This document shows, one piece after another, positions 23,875 through 35,000 of a stretch of DNA of 64,000 nucleotides; within the stretch, counting starts at the first letter, position 1, and each line of letters begins with the position of its first letter. Origin of the DNA: Rusavskia elegans. Lineage: Eukaryota; Ascomycota; Lecanoromycetes; Teloschistales; Teloschistaceae. The notes beneath the pieces were generated by a model. It was not told the DNA's origin and did no database searches. It worked only from the letters and a program-made list of their open reading frames with translations. A program made the position numbers and the translations under genes. The DNA lies in assembly GCA_011316305.1 (NCBI GenBank), contig SAUG01000009.1, forward strand, positions 1-64,000. Direction: 5' to 3'.

Positions 23875-24050
23875 TGTTAAAATTAACTAAATAGAATATT
23901 AAGCTTAATTTACTAAGGTAGGCTTTCGCCTGAACTAAGTATATAAGAAGGAGGTAGCAGGGCCTTAGCGCCGTAAGCTACTAGGCCTAATCGGCACTAG
24001 CGCCCTTGGCGCCTTGGTACAGCTGTTGTGCGTAACACGTACTTCCAATA
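23875..24050 (-). repeat. 5' LTR of copia B
   Basis: A 176-bp LTR ending at CTTCCAATA. The outer half (23990-24050) is close to the unmutated solo LTR, the inner half is more mutated. Confidence 0.92.
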
Positions 24051-24110
24051 CATCTAGCGTTATAGCCGATAAAAAAAATTTAAAAACTACGAGAAAAAAG
24101 ACTTTATTTA

Positions 24111-24400
24111 TAGTTGGACCGGCCGTCGGGTCGGATTTCGAACCTAGGTTAACTAACTCGACCCGATTCAAATCGGATTAAAAAATAGTCCGATCTGACC
24201 CGAATCGGATTAGATTACGATTCGGTTCCGGATCGAATCCGAAAATCCAGATTTAATTTATTAAAACCGCTAAAAAAATTTTTCTATATAATAAAATCTA
24301 TTCTTTTATAAATAATTTAGTAGTATATCGATATAATATATTTATTTAAATCTACTATTTCTAGATATAAATAACTAAATAGATAGTTTAATAATTTTTT
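24111..24400 (-). mobile_element. hAT-like MITE, partial
   Basis: The left edge, TAGTTGGACCGGCCGTCGGG, is the terminal repeat of the MITE in reverse orientation, and GGTCGG/CCGACC-rich arms follow to about 24260. The opposite terminus cannot be found; the end given is a guess. It lies just outside the 5' LTR of copia B. Confidence 0.6.
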
Positions 24401-24884
24401 TTATATTTTTATTATTTTCGGTTTCTATTTCCGTTTTCTTTTTTATATCCTTTTTTTTCTTCTATATTTTTATCTTTATTGTTTTATTTGTTTTTTTGGT
24501 ACTCGGTTAACCGTCGATTCCGTAAGCAATTTACTTTAGTATTAGTACGCTAGTATTAGATATACGGTATAAGAGCTGATATTCTAGTCTAATAAATTTA
24601 AACTAAAGAATTATATAAAATTAACTTTAATTTATTTAGTAATACGCTCGTAGTATAAATATCTATAGTTTATTTAAAATATAATATAGTAGAATTTTTA
24701 TATATATATATACCTCATAGTCGCTTTTTTTTATCTTCTTTTACTAGTATCTATAATAACTACGAACTGATTTAATTTTTACTATTATATCTACTATATA
24801 TATCTTCAGTAATAGTTAAAGCTGTAGGCTAATATATATAGAATTTCTACTAATAAACTATAATTCTATCTTTCTAATTTAAAG

Positions 24885-25330
24885 AAATAGAGTTTAAAAC
24901 CGCCGAATTCGAGCTATTTAGTTACGTTAACCGAGTCCTCGCTAGTCCGCCTATTATAACGGACTTCGAATTCTAGAATCCGGTAATTCTAAATACGATA
25001 CTAAAGCCTCGTATTCTAAATCCGCCGGAGCTATATAATTTTAGTAACTATATTAGACTTCTAGTAAAAGCCTTTATCCTACTAGCAGGAATCTAAACTT
25101 ATAGTTAAACTGGCAGTTAAACTAGTAGTCGTCGAATATCTGGATAAATTAGCAGGCCGTCTAGATTCAGATACGACTATAGACGAGAACGAAGTAATAG
25201 AAATAAAAAATAGTATTACCGACTGGTAGGTAGTCCAGGAAGCTATATTAATAGCTTATAATTATATATATTTCGAAGTAGTATAAGGATATTCTAGCAG
25301 AAAGTCGCTCGCTCTTCCGTATATATAGAG
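24885..25330 (+). pseudogene. Decayed type 2 retroposon frame
   Basis: The frame reads K-T-A-E-F-E-L-F near 24895, then L-A-S-P-P near 24945, I-R-L-L near 25055, V-E-Y-L near 25140, A-G-R-L-D-S near 25160 and S-R-K-S-L-A-L-P-Y near 25300-25325. It has more stops than the copy at 55222. Both are clearly the same protein of at least 145 residues. No known domain is recognised. The sequence continues without the SINE until just past the frame. Confidence 0.65.
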
Positions 25331-25392
25331 CGATGTTTGTTCTACGTAGAGGACTGCGAGTAACAAAAGGTATACTTATATAGGGAAGGAAT

Positions 25393-25813
25393 GACCTGGT
25401 AGCGTAGTAGTAACGCTGCGTAACCTGGAGACTTAACGGATCCGCGCTCTATCTCGGAGTTAACGGGATTAATCTAGCGGGTTAAAGGTTCGAATCCTTT
25501 AAAAGCTAACTCTAATACTTAAGTTTTTTCTATCGATAAAGTCGATTTTATTTAGAGTTTTTATATAGAAAGTTTATATAATAGATTTTTTAGTTTAAAA
25601 TAGTTAGTTTAATTAAAGTAAATTAAATTAATTAAAGTTTAATAGACTATAATTTCCTTCTAGGTTTTAGTCTAGATCTAGCTTCTTCGGGAGTTCTAAA
25701 TTAAGTTCGCGGTAAATATTTAAATCTAAATAATTACGTAATCTAATCGAATAGGACCTCTAGTATTAATTTGTAAAAGATAATTAAAAATCCGAATAAT
25801 TAAATCGTATATA
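25393..25813 (+). mobile_element. tRNA-headed SINE inside the retroposon
   Basis: The A box (TAGCGTAGTAGTAACG) is near 25400 and the B box (GGTTCGAATCC) near 25488. It is flanked by TATATAGGGAAGGAAT-like and TATATAGAGGAGGAAG-like duplications. The empty site is visible in the other type 2 copy near 55667-55700. The insertion is downstream of the frame. Confidence 0.85.
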
Positions 25814-26115
25814 TATATAGAGGAGGAAGAGTAATTAAATAGAGAATATAATAGAATAAAAACAATTTACGCTGTAAACTTTAATTAACTTTTGACTGCG
25901 AAAACTCTTTGCTGTACAAGTAATAACTGTTGTTGCCGTATAAAAACTACGGTAATGAAACGTATATATATAATGACTTAATTATAACCCCGGACAGAGG
26001 CCCTATAAGGAGGTATAAAGGGAGGATATTTTTATCTTTATTTTTATTCTTATTTTAATTAAGATTATTACTTCTAGTTATCTAAACTTTTATTATTTTC
26101 GAACTTAGTATTATC

Positions 26116-26311
26116 TAGACTGGCTACTTCGGTACGGGTTTCTATCGGTATTTCAGGAACCTAATCCGAGTTTTAGCGAGTCGGTTTAACCCGATCTATT
26201 AAACGGTTCGGGTCGGTTTCTAATATTAGAACCGAAAGTCAGATTGGATTATAAAATAGAAACTAATAGAAATCCGATCCGACCCGGTTTATAATTATAT
26301 TAGATAGTCGA
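26116..26311 (+). mobile_element. hAT-like MITE, short derivative
   Basis: It starts TAGACTGGCTACTTCGG like the copies at 44281 and 50043 and keeps GGTCGG/CCGACC arms. A possible end, GATAGTCGA, is near 26311; the 8-bp flanks GTATTATC and ATACTAGT agree only partly. It is either an internally deleted copy or truncated. Confidence 0.55.
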
Positions 26312-26603
26312 ATACTAGTAATATAAAGCTGTAATATATCTTATATAATACTAAATTAAAGAATATTTAATTTAATTCAAGTAAATATTTTCTGATTTCT
26401 TTTTAAAGGAATTCTATTCTTTAAATAATTTTCTATATTCTAGTTATATCTGATTATATATATTTTATAGCTCCTTTTAAACTTCTTCTACTTCTAAACC
26501 TATAGTAAAGTTATAGTATTAAATTATTATTATTTAATATATATATTCTATCATTATTTAGATTTAATCCTATCGATAAATTCTTTATATATATATATAT
26601 ATA

Positions 26604-27018
26604 TACGATGAATCATTCGGATTTTTGATTATCTTTCACGAATTAATACTAGAGGCACTAACCGATCAGATTACGTAATTATTTGGTACTTAAGTATTTT
26701 ACCGCGAATTTAATTTAGGACTCCCGAAGGAGCTAGATCTGGACTAAAACCTAGAGGAAAACCGTAATCTATTTAACCTTTTTAAGATTCGATTCCAATT
26801 CGATCGATTTATACGAATACGAAACGATTCATTAAATAATCTCTCTATATAAAAACTCTATATAAAAATCGACTTTAATCGATAGAAAAAACTCAAGTAT
26901 TGGAGTTGGCTTTCGAGGGATTCAAACCTCCGACCCGCTAGATTAACTCCGCTAATTCCGAGATAGAGCGCGGATCTATTAGGCCTCCAAATTACGCAGC
27001 GTTACCACTGCGCCACCC
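26604..27018 (-). mobile_element. tRNA-headed SINE (subfamily with long CGAAACGATT linker)
   Basis: Read on the reverse strand: head GGGTGGCGCAGTGGTAACGC near 27000, B box near 26930, body, and tail near 26610. The linker ATACGAATACGAAACGATT distinguishes it, with the copy at 31655, from the CGTCTCGGCC subfamily. A TA-rich flank on both sides may be the duplication. The head keeps an extra arm as in the copy at 42334. Confidence 0.85.
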
Positions 27019-27516
27019 TTTTATATTATTTTATTTTTCTCTATACAGCGGGTTTTAGATTTTAATAGATCGATGGAAGTTTTATAGTATTTAGTAAAAT
27101 AATTTTTAAATTCGATCTAATACTTATTTTTATATTTTAAAAAAAATTCTATTTTTTAATTATTATCTTCTTTATCCTAGTTTTAATAAAAGCTAAATTT
27201 TACTATAGAATCTAAAATATTTATAAGATTATAAACTATATTATTTTTATTTTTAGTATAAAAATAGAACTTCGTAAACTTTATATTAGTACTACTATTA
27301 GCTATCAGTGTTTTTTTCCTAATTAGAATAGTTCGATAATCGAACTATTTTTTTTATTCTTGAAAAATAATCGAAAATAGTACTATAAAGTCGGAATACT
27401 AAATAAACTTTAACGCCTAGTTTTTAAAACTAATAAAATATTTTTATAGAACGACTGTAGTATTAAAAAAAGAAATGATAATTAATTTATATTAAAGATA
27501 ATCCTTTATTTTATAT
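27019..27516. other. Unrecognised AT-rich DNA between two SINEs
   Basis: I see no gene and no match to a named family. The GC content is very low. Confidence 0.5.
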
Positions 27517-27939
27517 ATATGCGATTAATTATTCGGATTTTTAATTTTAGTCTTTTACGAATTTAACGCTAGAGGCGCTAATTCGATTTGATTACGTAAT
27601 TATTTAATATTTAAGTATTTTACCGAAAACTCGAATTAAAGACTCCCGAAGGAGCTAGATCTAGACTAAAACCCAGAGGGAAACTATAATCTATTTAACT
27701 TTAATTAACTTAATTTCCTTCGATCGATCGGGCTAGACCGAAACGATCTACTATCTAGTCTTTCTATATTTTAAAACTCTATAAAAATCGACTAGGGTCG
27801 ATAGAAAAAACTTAAATATTAGGTTAGCCTTCGAGGGATTCGAACCCCCGACCTATCGGATTAACTCCGTTAACTCCGAAGAGCGCTAGATCCGCCGGGC
27901 TTCCAGGTTACGCAGCGTTACTACTGCGCCACCCAGGTC
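27517..27939 (-). mobile_element. tRNA-headed SINE (CGGCC subfamily)
   Basis: On the reverse strand it starts GACCTGGGTGGCGCAGTAG near 27939, has the B box GGGTTCGAATCCC near 27845 and ends in the TTAATCGCATATA tail near 27520. The flanks share ATAATCCTTTAT (27499-27510 and 27942-27953). It lies about 500 bp from the preceding SINE, in the same orientation. Confidence 0.88.
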
Positions 27940-29780
27940 AAATAATCCTTTATATTTATAGATTTTACGAATATTTTTTTTTAGATTAATTAATGGAATA
28001 GTATAATTAATATATCCGACGTCCGACGAATTAGAAAATATATCGAAAACTATCGAATATAGATATTTTAAATTATATCCTTAGATTAGAAATTAGAATC
28101 GACTCTTTTCTAGATTTCTTTGAAGCGAAACTTATATTAAAAGAGAGTAGAAATATAGACTATAATAGTAAAACCTAAAAAAGATATTAGTCTATTCCTA
28201 TATTTATATCACTTATATATAATTCTTTCTTGACGATACTAAATAGACTAGTACTAATATTTTTAATTTACTTACTATCTAGTTTTTAGATAAAAACGTC
28301 GCTAATTATTTATAATTTAATAGTTTTAATAAAGTTTCAGGCTATTAGATTAATTATATAAACTAGATAAGGTAAGGAATTTTAGACTCGATTCTATCCG
28401 CTATCGAGCCGAATAAAAACCTTTTTAAAATCTTTTTTTAATATACTATTAGAACTGGTATTATCGGTAATAATATCTAGAAGCTTTTATCTAAACTAGA
28501 GAAATTCAAAAAACTTTAATAGCTTTTAGTATTATAAACGAATAGAGTAATTAATAGAAAGAGGTATAAATCTAATTGGACGTTTCTAAAATTAATGCTA
28601 AATATTAACCTAGTATACGAGTATCTCTAAATACGCGATCTTTTTTAAATTTGACTAGATATCTAATATAAAGGAAATATATTCTAAAATAATTGAATTA
28701 GGATTAACTTACTCGCGGATAATTTTATAGCTATCGAAGACTATCTATATAAATTATAAATAACCGAATAGCTTTATATCTAGATAAAATACTTATAGTA
28801 GCTATCTAAATCTCTTATTTTTAATAGTCTGGACGAGTAAATTTAGATTTAAGAAATTTTTATATAGGTATTAGTCCTATATAACTTAGTCGAAAGTAGA
28901 ATCGAATTTAATATAACTTCTTTTCTATAATTAAAATAAGCTTTATATTACCTTCAAATATTACTGTCAGCTATTTACGCGGTTTAGTATTATTTTAATA
29001 AAAAATAACAAGTAATATTACTTTGTTCTTTAATGAATTAAAATATTAAAATATTGCTTTATAGTAGATATACTAAAATTATTAGAAGCTATTAAATAGC
29101 CGGGAATCTTAGAATAGTTTTTATATATAATTTTAGAAAAACTATTCAATGTTAAAGCTATTTAATAGAATTTATACTACTATTTCGACTATATTAATCT
29201 TATAGCTTTTTTCGACTAGAAAGAACTACCTAGTTTTCTATAGATTTTATTTTTAATACGAATAGCTATAGAAGTACTAGACTACTAATATTCGAATTCT
29301 TTATAGTAATTTAGATTCTATCTATTATCATCCCGAAAGACTAGAATTAAATAGTCGACTCGAATTTTATTAGCTATATTTCTAATCATCAATTTTTACT
29401 TTTTATATAATTAATAAGATTTAAATAGTATAGTTTTTCTAGATCGGCTTACTATCTAGCTTATAGATTTGCTAGAATAGATTTTATTTAGAGAGAATTT
29501 ATTTTCTAAAATTTTACTAGTCGTATCGATCTAGAAAACGGATAGGCGAAAATTAATTAACGGATTAGATATTTAATATTAATTTAAAGGATTTAAAATA
29601 AATACGTTTAGTATTTAGATATTCAATAATATATAAAGATAATATAGATATATAAATATTAACTTAATTATAATTTACTTTTTAGTAGTAAAGAATTAAC
29701 GTCTATCTAAATTGTTTTTAAAATAATGATATTATAATATAACTATATAGTAAAAATTGAAATTTTTTAGTATTATAATA
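27940..29780. other. Unrecognised AT-rich, RIP-mutated DNA
   Basis: About 1.8 kb without a recognisable gene or named repeat. It adjoins the palindrome at 29781 in the position where other copies of that element run into other DNA, so it could be part of a larger, autonomous form. I saw no transposase motif. Confidence 0.4.
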
Positions 29781-29866
29781 CGAGCCCGCTACTATACCGG
29801 ACCGATATATTCTACTCGCTCGTACCTTGCTTTATAATCTATTATCGACTCTATATAGCTTTCGGA

Positions 29867-30856
29867 CCCCCCTCTGGAAAGTTCCTACCTGGGGTTATAT
29901 TGAGTTTTCATATATATATATATATATATTTTATCAACGGTATATACGGTAACGATTGTTATATTTCACGTATAAAGAAATTTTCACAGCTAAAACAGTT
30001 CGTCAGGCAAGATTTACAGCGTAGTCAATTACTTCTATTTAACTATTTCCTTTTTTATTCGCGATTACGAATCCTCTACTATATTTAAATACTATATATT
30101 CCTTCCTCGACGTTTTATATAATTATCAGCTTCTAATATTTCCGCTATATCTACCTACTATACTATAAAGTAATTACGAATATTTATCGCTTTATCTATA
30201 TTTATTATATAACCCGTATCTAAACGCTCCGCTAAATTATTAAAGTATACTTTAACCTATATAGTTTTAAGACGGTCGCTAGCTATAGGGTTACTAGCTA
30301 GTACGCTAGCTACTACGGCTAGAAGCTTTACCCGGTCGATTAGATTAAAGGGCAGTAGAAAGGTCGGATAGCGCGTTTTAAAGGTAGTAAAGAAGAGATT
30401 TTTATCGAAGTTAAAATAGGTTACTCTAGCTGTAACGGGGTAGTCGACGTCTTCGAAAGTAGGTATAGTTATTATAGATATAGAAAGGTACTACCGTCTA
30501 GTTTAACTACGGTATAGCTATTATAGAAGTATATATTTACGTAAAAGGTTTTAGTAAATTATAATACTTACGAGGGATATTATAGAGCTTATATTACTAG
30601 TAAACGAAAAAAAAGCGAAAACTACGAGGTATATTTATCTATAAGAATTTTAACGTTAAATTATCGGTAGAAAGATATATTATATTACTAAGTAAACTTA
30701 AATTAAAATTCTATAGAATGAACCGTTATTTATATTAACTAATCTAGAATATAAATTCTACTACCGTATATTTAATACTGGTTTACTAACGCTTGATTTG
30801 CTGACCGAACCACTGGTTTACCGAGTACTAAAATCAAAATAGTTTAACTAATTAAA
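29867..30856 (-). mobile_element. Type 1 retroposon-like element, full length
   Basis: 990 bp bounded by a perfect 14-bp duplication ATATAGCTTTCGGA (29853-29866 and 30857-30870). On the reverse strand it starts near TTAGTTAAACTATTTTGATT and ends in AACCCCAGGTAGGAAC and a run of C/G. It is the same family as 38561-39553 but more mutated. It holds the decayed frame at 30110-30480. It is inserted in the palindrome element. Confidence 0.87.
30110..30480 (-). pseudogene. Decayed type 1 retroposon frame
   Basis: Reverse-strand homologue of the frame at 38917-39375. Visible positions include the P-L-P-F-N-L-I-D-R-V-K-L-L-A segment (about 30345-30320) and A-S-V-L-A-S (about 30300). It has more stops than the other copy. 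The product is not recognised. Confidence 0.6.
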
Positions 30857-30930
30857 ATATAGCTTTCGGATTCGTTAAAATTCTGTTTTAAAAAACGTTA
30901 AAAAAACGATTTTAATATTATTTTTAATAT

Positions 30931-31639
30931 TAAAGTAATTCCGTCCAATCTATAATATATTTTAAAATATTATTTCTATCTTTTTAATTTTCTTACCCTT
31001 TTAGGTCTAGCGCGTATTTCTCCAACCTCTAAAGCTTTAATAATAGTAAAAGATACGGTACGAATATCTCTCTAAAAATTTTCAATTTAAGATTTTTATT
31101 AAGTTTTATTTTTGGATTTTAAATCGAAGCTTATCTTTTTTTAATAGATTCGAGAAATATTAATATAGAAATAGTATAAAGAGGCTATAAATCTAATAGA
31201 TTAATAGTATTAGATTTATATTTACTATTTTATTATAGAATTAGAAATCGCTATAGTATTAGTAAATATATAGTCTAAATCTAGATTTAAATCTACCCGG
31301 TATAATAATATGCTAGGATTAAAAAATATTTTAAAAACGGTTAAAATAGAAAAATACGCATCTGTATTAAAAGAATCTAATAAATCTTTTAAATCTATTT
31401 CTATTATAGAACTCTACGACGTATTAATAGTTTTAGATAGAATCGATCTAAATAATATAGAATATCGGAACTAATATCGATTGAAATAGATTTATATTTA
31501 TAGATTACCTTTTTCTCGGGTAGATAATCTCGATTTTTTTCTAAATTATAGAAAAAATTTTACCGAATCTAGAAAGAAAACTAATAAAGAAATTAGAAAA
31601 AGTAAATATAATAGTTTTAAAAGTCGAATTTTTAATTAA
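30931..31639. other. Unrecognised AT-rich DNA
   Basis: I see nothing assignable. It is rich in TTAAATCTA-type motifs and lacks CpA/TpG, as in other RIP-hit stretches. Confidence 0.5.
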
Positions 31640-31654
31640 TTTAATTATTTAATA

Positions 31655-32074
31655 TATACGATGAATCATTCGGATTTTTGATTGTCTTTCACGAATTAAT
31701 ACTAGAGGCACTAACCGATCAGATTACGTAATTATTTGATATTCGAGTATTTTACCGCGAATTCAATTTAGGATTCCCGAAGGAGCTAGATCTAGACTAA
31801 AACCCAGACGGAAACCGTAATCTATTTAACCTTTTTTAAGATTCGATTCTAATTCGATCGATTTATACGAATACGAAACGATCTACTAAATAACCCTCTA
31901 TATAAAGACTCTGTATAAAAATCGACTTGGTCGATAGAAAAAACTTAAGTATTAGTAGACCTTCGAGGGATTCGAACCCCCGACCCGCCGGATTAACTCC
32001 GCTAACTCCGAGAAAAAGCGCTGGATCCGTTAGGCCGCCAGATCACGCAGCGTTGCCACTGCGCCATCCAGGCC
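31655..32074 (-). mobile_element. tRNA-headed SINE, full length, 15-bp duplication
   Basis: 420 bp between perfect duplications TTTAATTATTTAATA (31640-31654 and 32075-32089). On the reverse strand it begins GGCCTGGATGGCGCAGTGG, with the B box near 31975, and the tail at the low-coordinate end. It has the CGAAACGATC linker of the second subfamily. It is one of the best-defined SINE copies. Confidence 0.92.
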
Positions 32075-32089
32075 TTTAATTATTTAATA

Positions 32090-35000
32090 GAATATAAAAC
32101 TAGTATTAGTACTAGTATCTATATTAGAAAATATAAAAATTCTAATTAGAAATAATTATAAAGGTATAAGCCTACTTTATAAATATTTTAAAAGGTCTAT
32201 AATAGATACTATCGAATTATTCGAAATTATTTTTTTAAAATCGGTTTTTATATCTAAAGTAAACTATATCCTAATTTTATAAAAAGCTGTTATTTCTAAA
32301 TCGGCGTTTTATAATCTATTTTCGAAAGGAGATATAACTCGCTATAATAGTTTAGTAGTAACTGATTTTAAAGAAATAGAATTAAAAATAGATCTAACGC
32401 GGAAAAAGCGTTATTATTCTAAAATAAAAAAAATTAGATTTTAATTATAAAACCGAAATCGAATATAAATCTTCTTAAAATCGCCTAAAACTAAATACCG
32501 AATTTATTCTATTTTAATTTATTTATAGAATAATTCGATACTTTAATAGTATTTCTTAATATTCGGAATAGTAATTAGATCTAATTTAATAACTAGATTT
32601 TAATAGGCCGAAATAGTAGCTCTATTTAGTAAAAATAACCGATAAAGAATTCATATAGAAAGTAAAGAAAATAGAAAATTCGGAAACTATTATTATATAT
32701 ATTTTTGGAAATATAACAGTCTATCTATATATATTCTCTAAAAGTTCTAATAGAATATTCCGGAATTAAATTATTATAGATATAATAAATAGGCCGATAT
32801 TTTTTCTATATATAAATCTACTTTCTATATCGGCTATAAATATAGGTTTATCTATACTAGAAAATTTTATTAATTATATATTTAAAACTTTTATAAATTC
32901 TAGTTTCAGAAATTAATTCTATAATAGCTAGATATAGGTAGATAAAGGGGTCGAATATAAAACTAAATAAAATAAATATTATATTAAAAATAAACTATAT
33001 CCGCTATTAGTTTCGGAACCCGGAGTAGTTATTTAAAAAAGCTATAGTAATAGAAGACGTAAGTTTTTAGATCTAAATCTATATAAGTAGCTACTAATAG
33101 AACTAGCTCTAACCTATCAAAATCGAATAAAGGATACGTTAAAAGTAATAAATAGCTATATTTATAATAGTTTATAGCTAGATAATCTCGATTAGAGCTA
33201 ATATCTAAATATTATTCTATAGAAAAAAGCTAATATTATAAAGATTCTATATATAGTTATAAATCTATACTCCCGCGACTACTATAGCGGAAAATATAAT
33301 AAAAAGTTTAATACGGGCTATTCGATAATACTAATAATTTTATAAATAAGATTATATTAGTAGTTATCACGAGATCATAAAATAGTGAATCCGGAGTTAA
33401 ATTAGATACTATTATAGGGTTTTTTTTAAAGTAGCAGGTTCGGAACTAAACTAGTTATTATTATAGATTTTTTTAAGGCGGTAGATTCGGAACTATTATT
33501 TCGAAGGAAAATTGAATAAAATTAATATTAAATCGGAGGTTATATCGGTAGAATTTTCAGTAGATATAAAGTAAAATTTAGGAAATCCGGAATAGATCGA
33601 TAAACTATCGATTCTTTTATTATAGTTTTATTTATACTATATTATTACTATACTATAATAGAATTTATTCGAAGATAATATTTAATATTTACTCCTGGTT
33701 ATTCTATTTTAAAAATATTTTTAAATCTATAATATCTATTATTATTAATAAAGCGATATATAAATAAATATAGCTAAAAGCTTTTTTCTATAAATCTAGA
33801 CTAACTATATTTAATATCTAGTTCTATAATATATTAATTATTATAGCGAAGTTAAACCGAAGTAGAAACTATTTTTATTAAACGATGAAACTAAATAGCT
33901 CTCTGATAAATATAGTAAAGATAATCCGATTTAGTACTTATTTTTAACTATTAAATTCGCTTTTAATAATTCTAGCTTTGAAAATAAAATAGCTGAAATA
34001 GATAGTAATTAACCGGAAACTATTCATTATATCTTTTTATATATTTATAATATTAAAATAATAGGTTAATCGATTCGGAAATCTAGACGCGAAAGTAAAA
34101 GATTTCGACATTTAATATTAGTAAAATATTTAGGTATATATATTTTAATTCTAGATTGTTCTATAGTTATTTAATAGATATCAATAGCGTAATTTATATA
34201 TAAATCGGTTATTATCTTTTAAAATAATTCGGTGTCAATTTTATTAATAACTATATTATAAAGAGCTAATATATACCGTCTATAGTAAAAAATAGATTCT
34301 ATTTAGGCCTAGCCAGATTATCGATATTATTCTAAAATATCTTTTTATTTTAAAACTAGAAAATAAATTTAGAAAGTTAAAAATTACTATATAAAACTAG
34401 ATCGTATAATATTTAATTAAACCAGTAATCGAATTTCCGATTATTTAGATTATTACAGATATATATATTCTAGACTACATATAATATTTTAAAATATAGC
34501 TAAAACTAGTATTACTAGAAGTATACTTTAATAGTATCAGTCTATCCTCGATTTTAAATAATAGACAGAATCTATATAAAGTTACTATCTAAAATTATCT
34601 ATTTCCTATCGAAAAGCTAAATATTATTATTAAAACAATCCAGGAATATTTAATCTATAGCTATAAAATAATATTTATATTATATTAGAACTTTATTATA
34701 GATAATTATTATCGTTCCCCGAATAAGTTAGCTTAGAATTATATTATTTAAAATCGGATATACGATATTTTCTAGAATAGTAAACGGAATCTTAAATTAA
34801 AAATATAATATATATTTATTAGAAAGAAGGAATACTATAATATCTAAAAAAGCTATATAGATAATAATTTCTCTATATACGTAGTAAAAATATTTATAAA
34901 GAAATGTTTTTCTAGTACCGGCTAGGCTATATAAAAGAAAAAGTTATTTTTTAGTCCTATTATTATCTATACTTTATAAAATAATATAATTGAAAGCTAT

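Larger units (their letters stand above)
16454..24050 (-). mobile_element. Copia LTR retrotransposon B, uninterrupted full-length copy
   Basis: B is 7597 bp, with 176-bp LTRs at 23875-24050 (5') and 16454-16629 (3') on the reverse strand. The 5-bp flanks are TATCT (16449-16453) and CATCT (24051-24055), one C-to-T change apart. No large insertion interrupts it, so it is the best reference for the family and for the empty sites of the insertions in A, C and D. All frames are broken by RIP. Confidence 0.93.
24481..26025 (+). mobile_element. Type 2 retroposon-like element, copy 2, carrying a SINE
   Basis: A 17-bp duplication ATATTTTTATCTTTATT (24464-24480 and 26026-26042) bounds it. Without the SINE (25393-25813) it is about 1.12 kb, like the copy at 54807-55882. 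The start shares TTTTATTTGTTTT and a CGGTTAACCGTCG motif. The 3' part includes CAACTGTTGTTGCCGTA-like sequence and CCCCGGACAG. It encodes the decayed frame at 24885-25330. Confidence 0.85.
29781..30930 (-). mobile_element. Palindrome element remnant, split by a retroposon
   Basis: 29781-29866 holds the palindrome in reverse orientation (CGAGCCCG start, CTACTCGCTCGTACC loop). 30857-30930 continues with AGCTTTCGGATTCGTTAAAA, matching the flank of the palindrome at 47300-47320 in reverse. The two halves share the 14-bp ATATAGCTTTCGGA created by the retroposon insertion. The outer boundaries are unclear. Confidence 0.7.

Noticed and set aside
23965..24171. 68-codon open frame on the reverse strand
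   Set aside because: It spans the copia B LTR and a MITE terminus. Longer only because that LTR half is less mutated; no protein similarity.
29900..30088. 62-codon open frame on the forward strand
   Set aside because: It lies antisense in the 3' non-coding part of a type 1 retroposon and includes a TA repeat; not kept in the copy at 38561.
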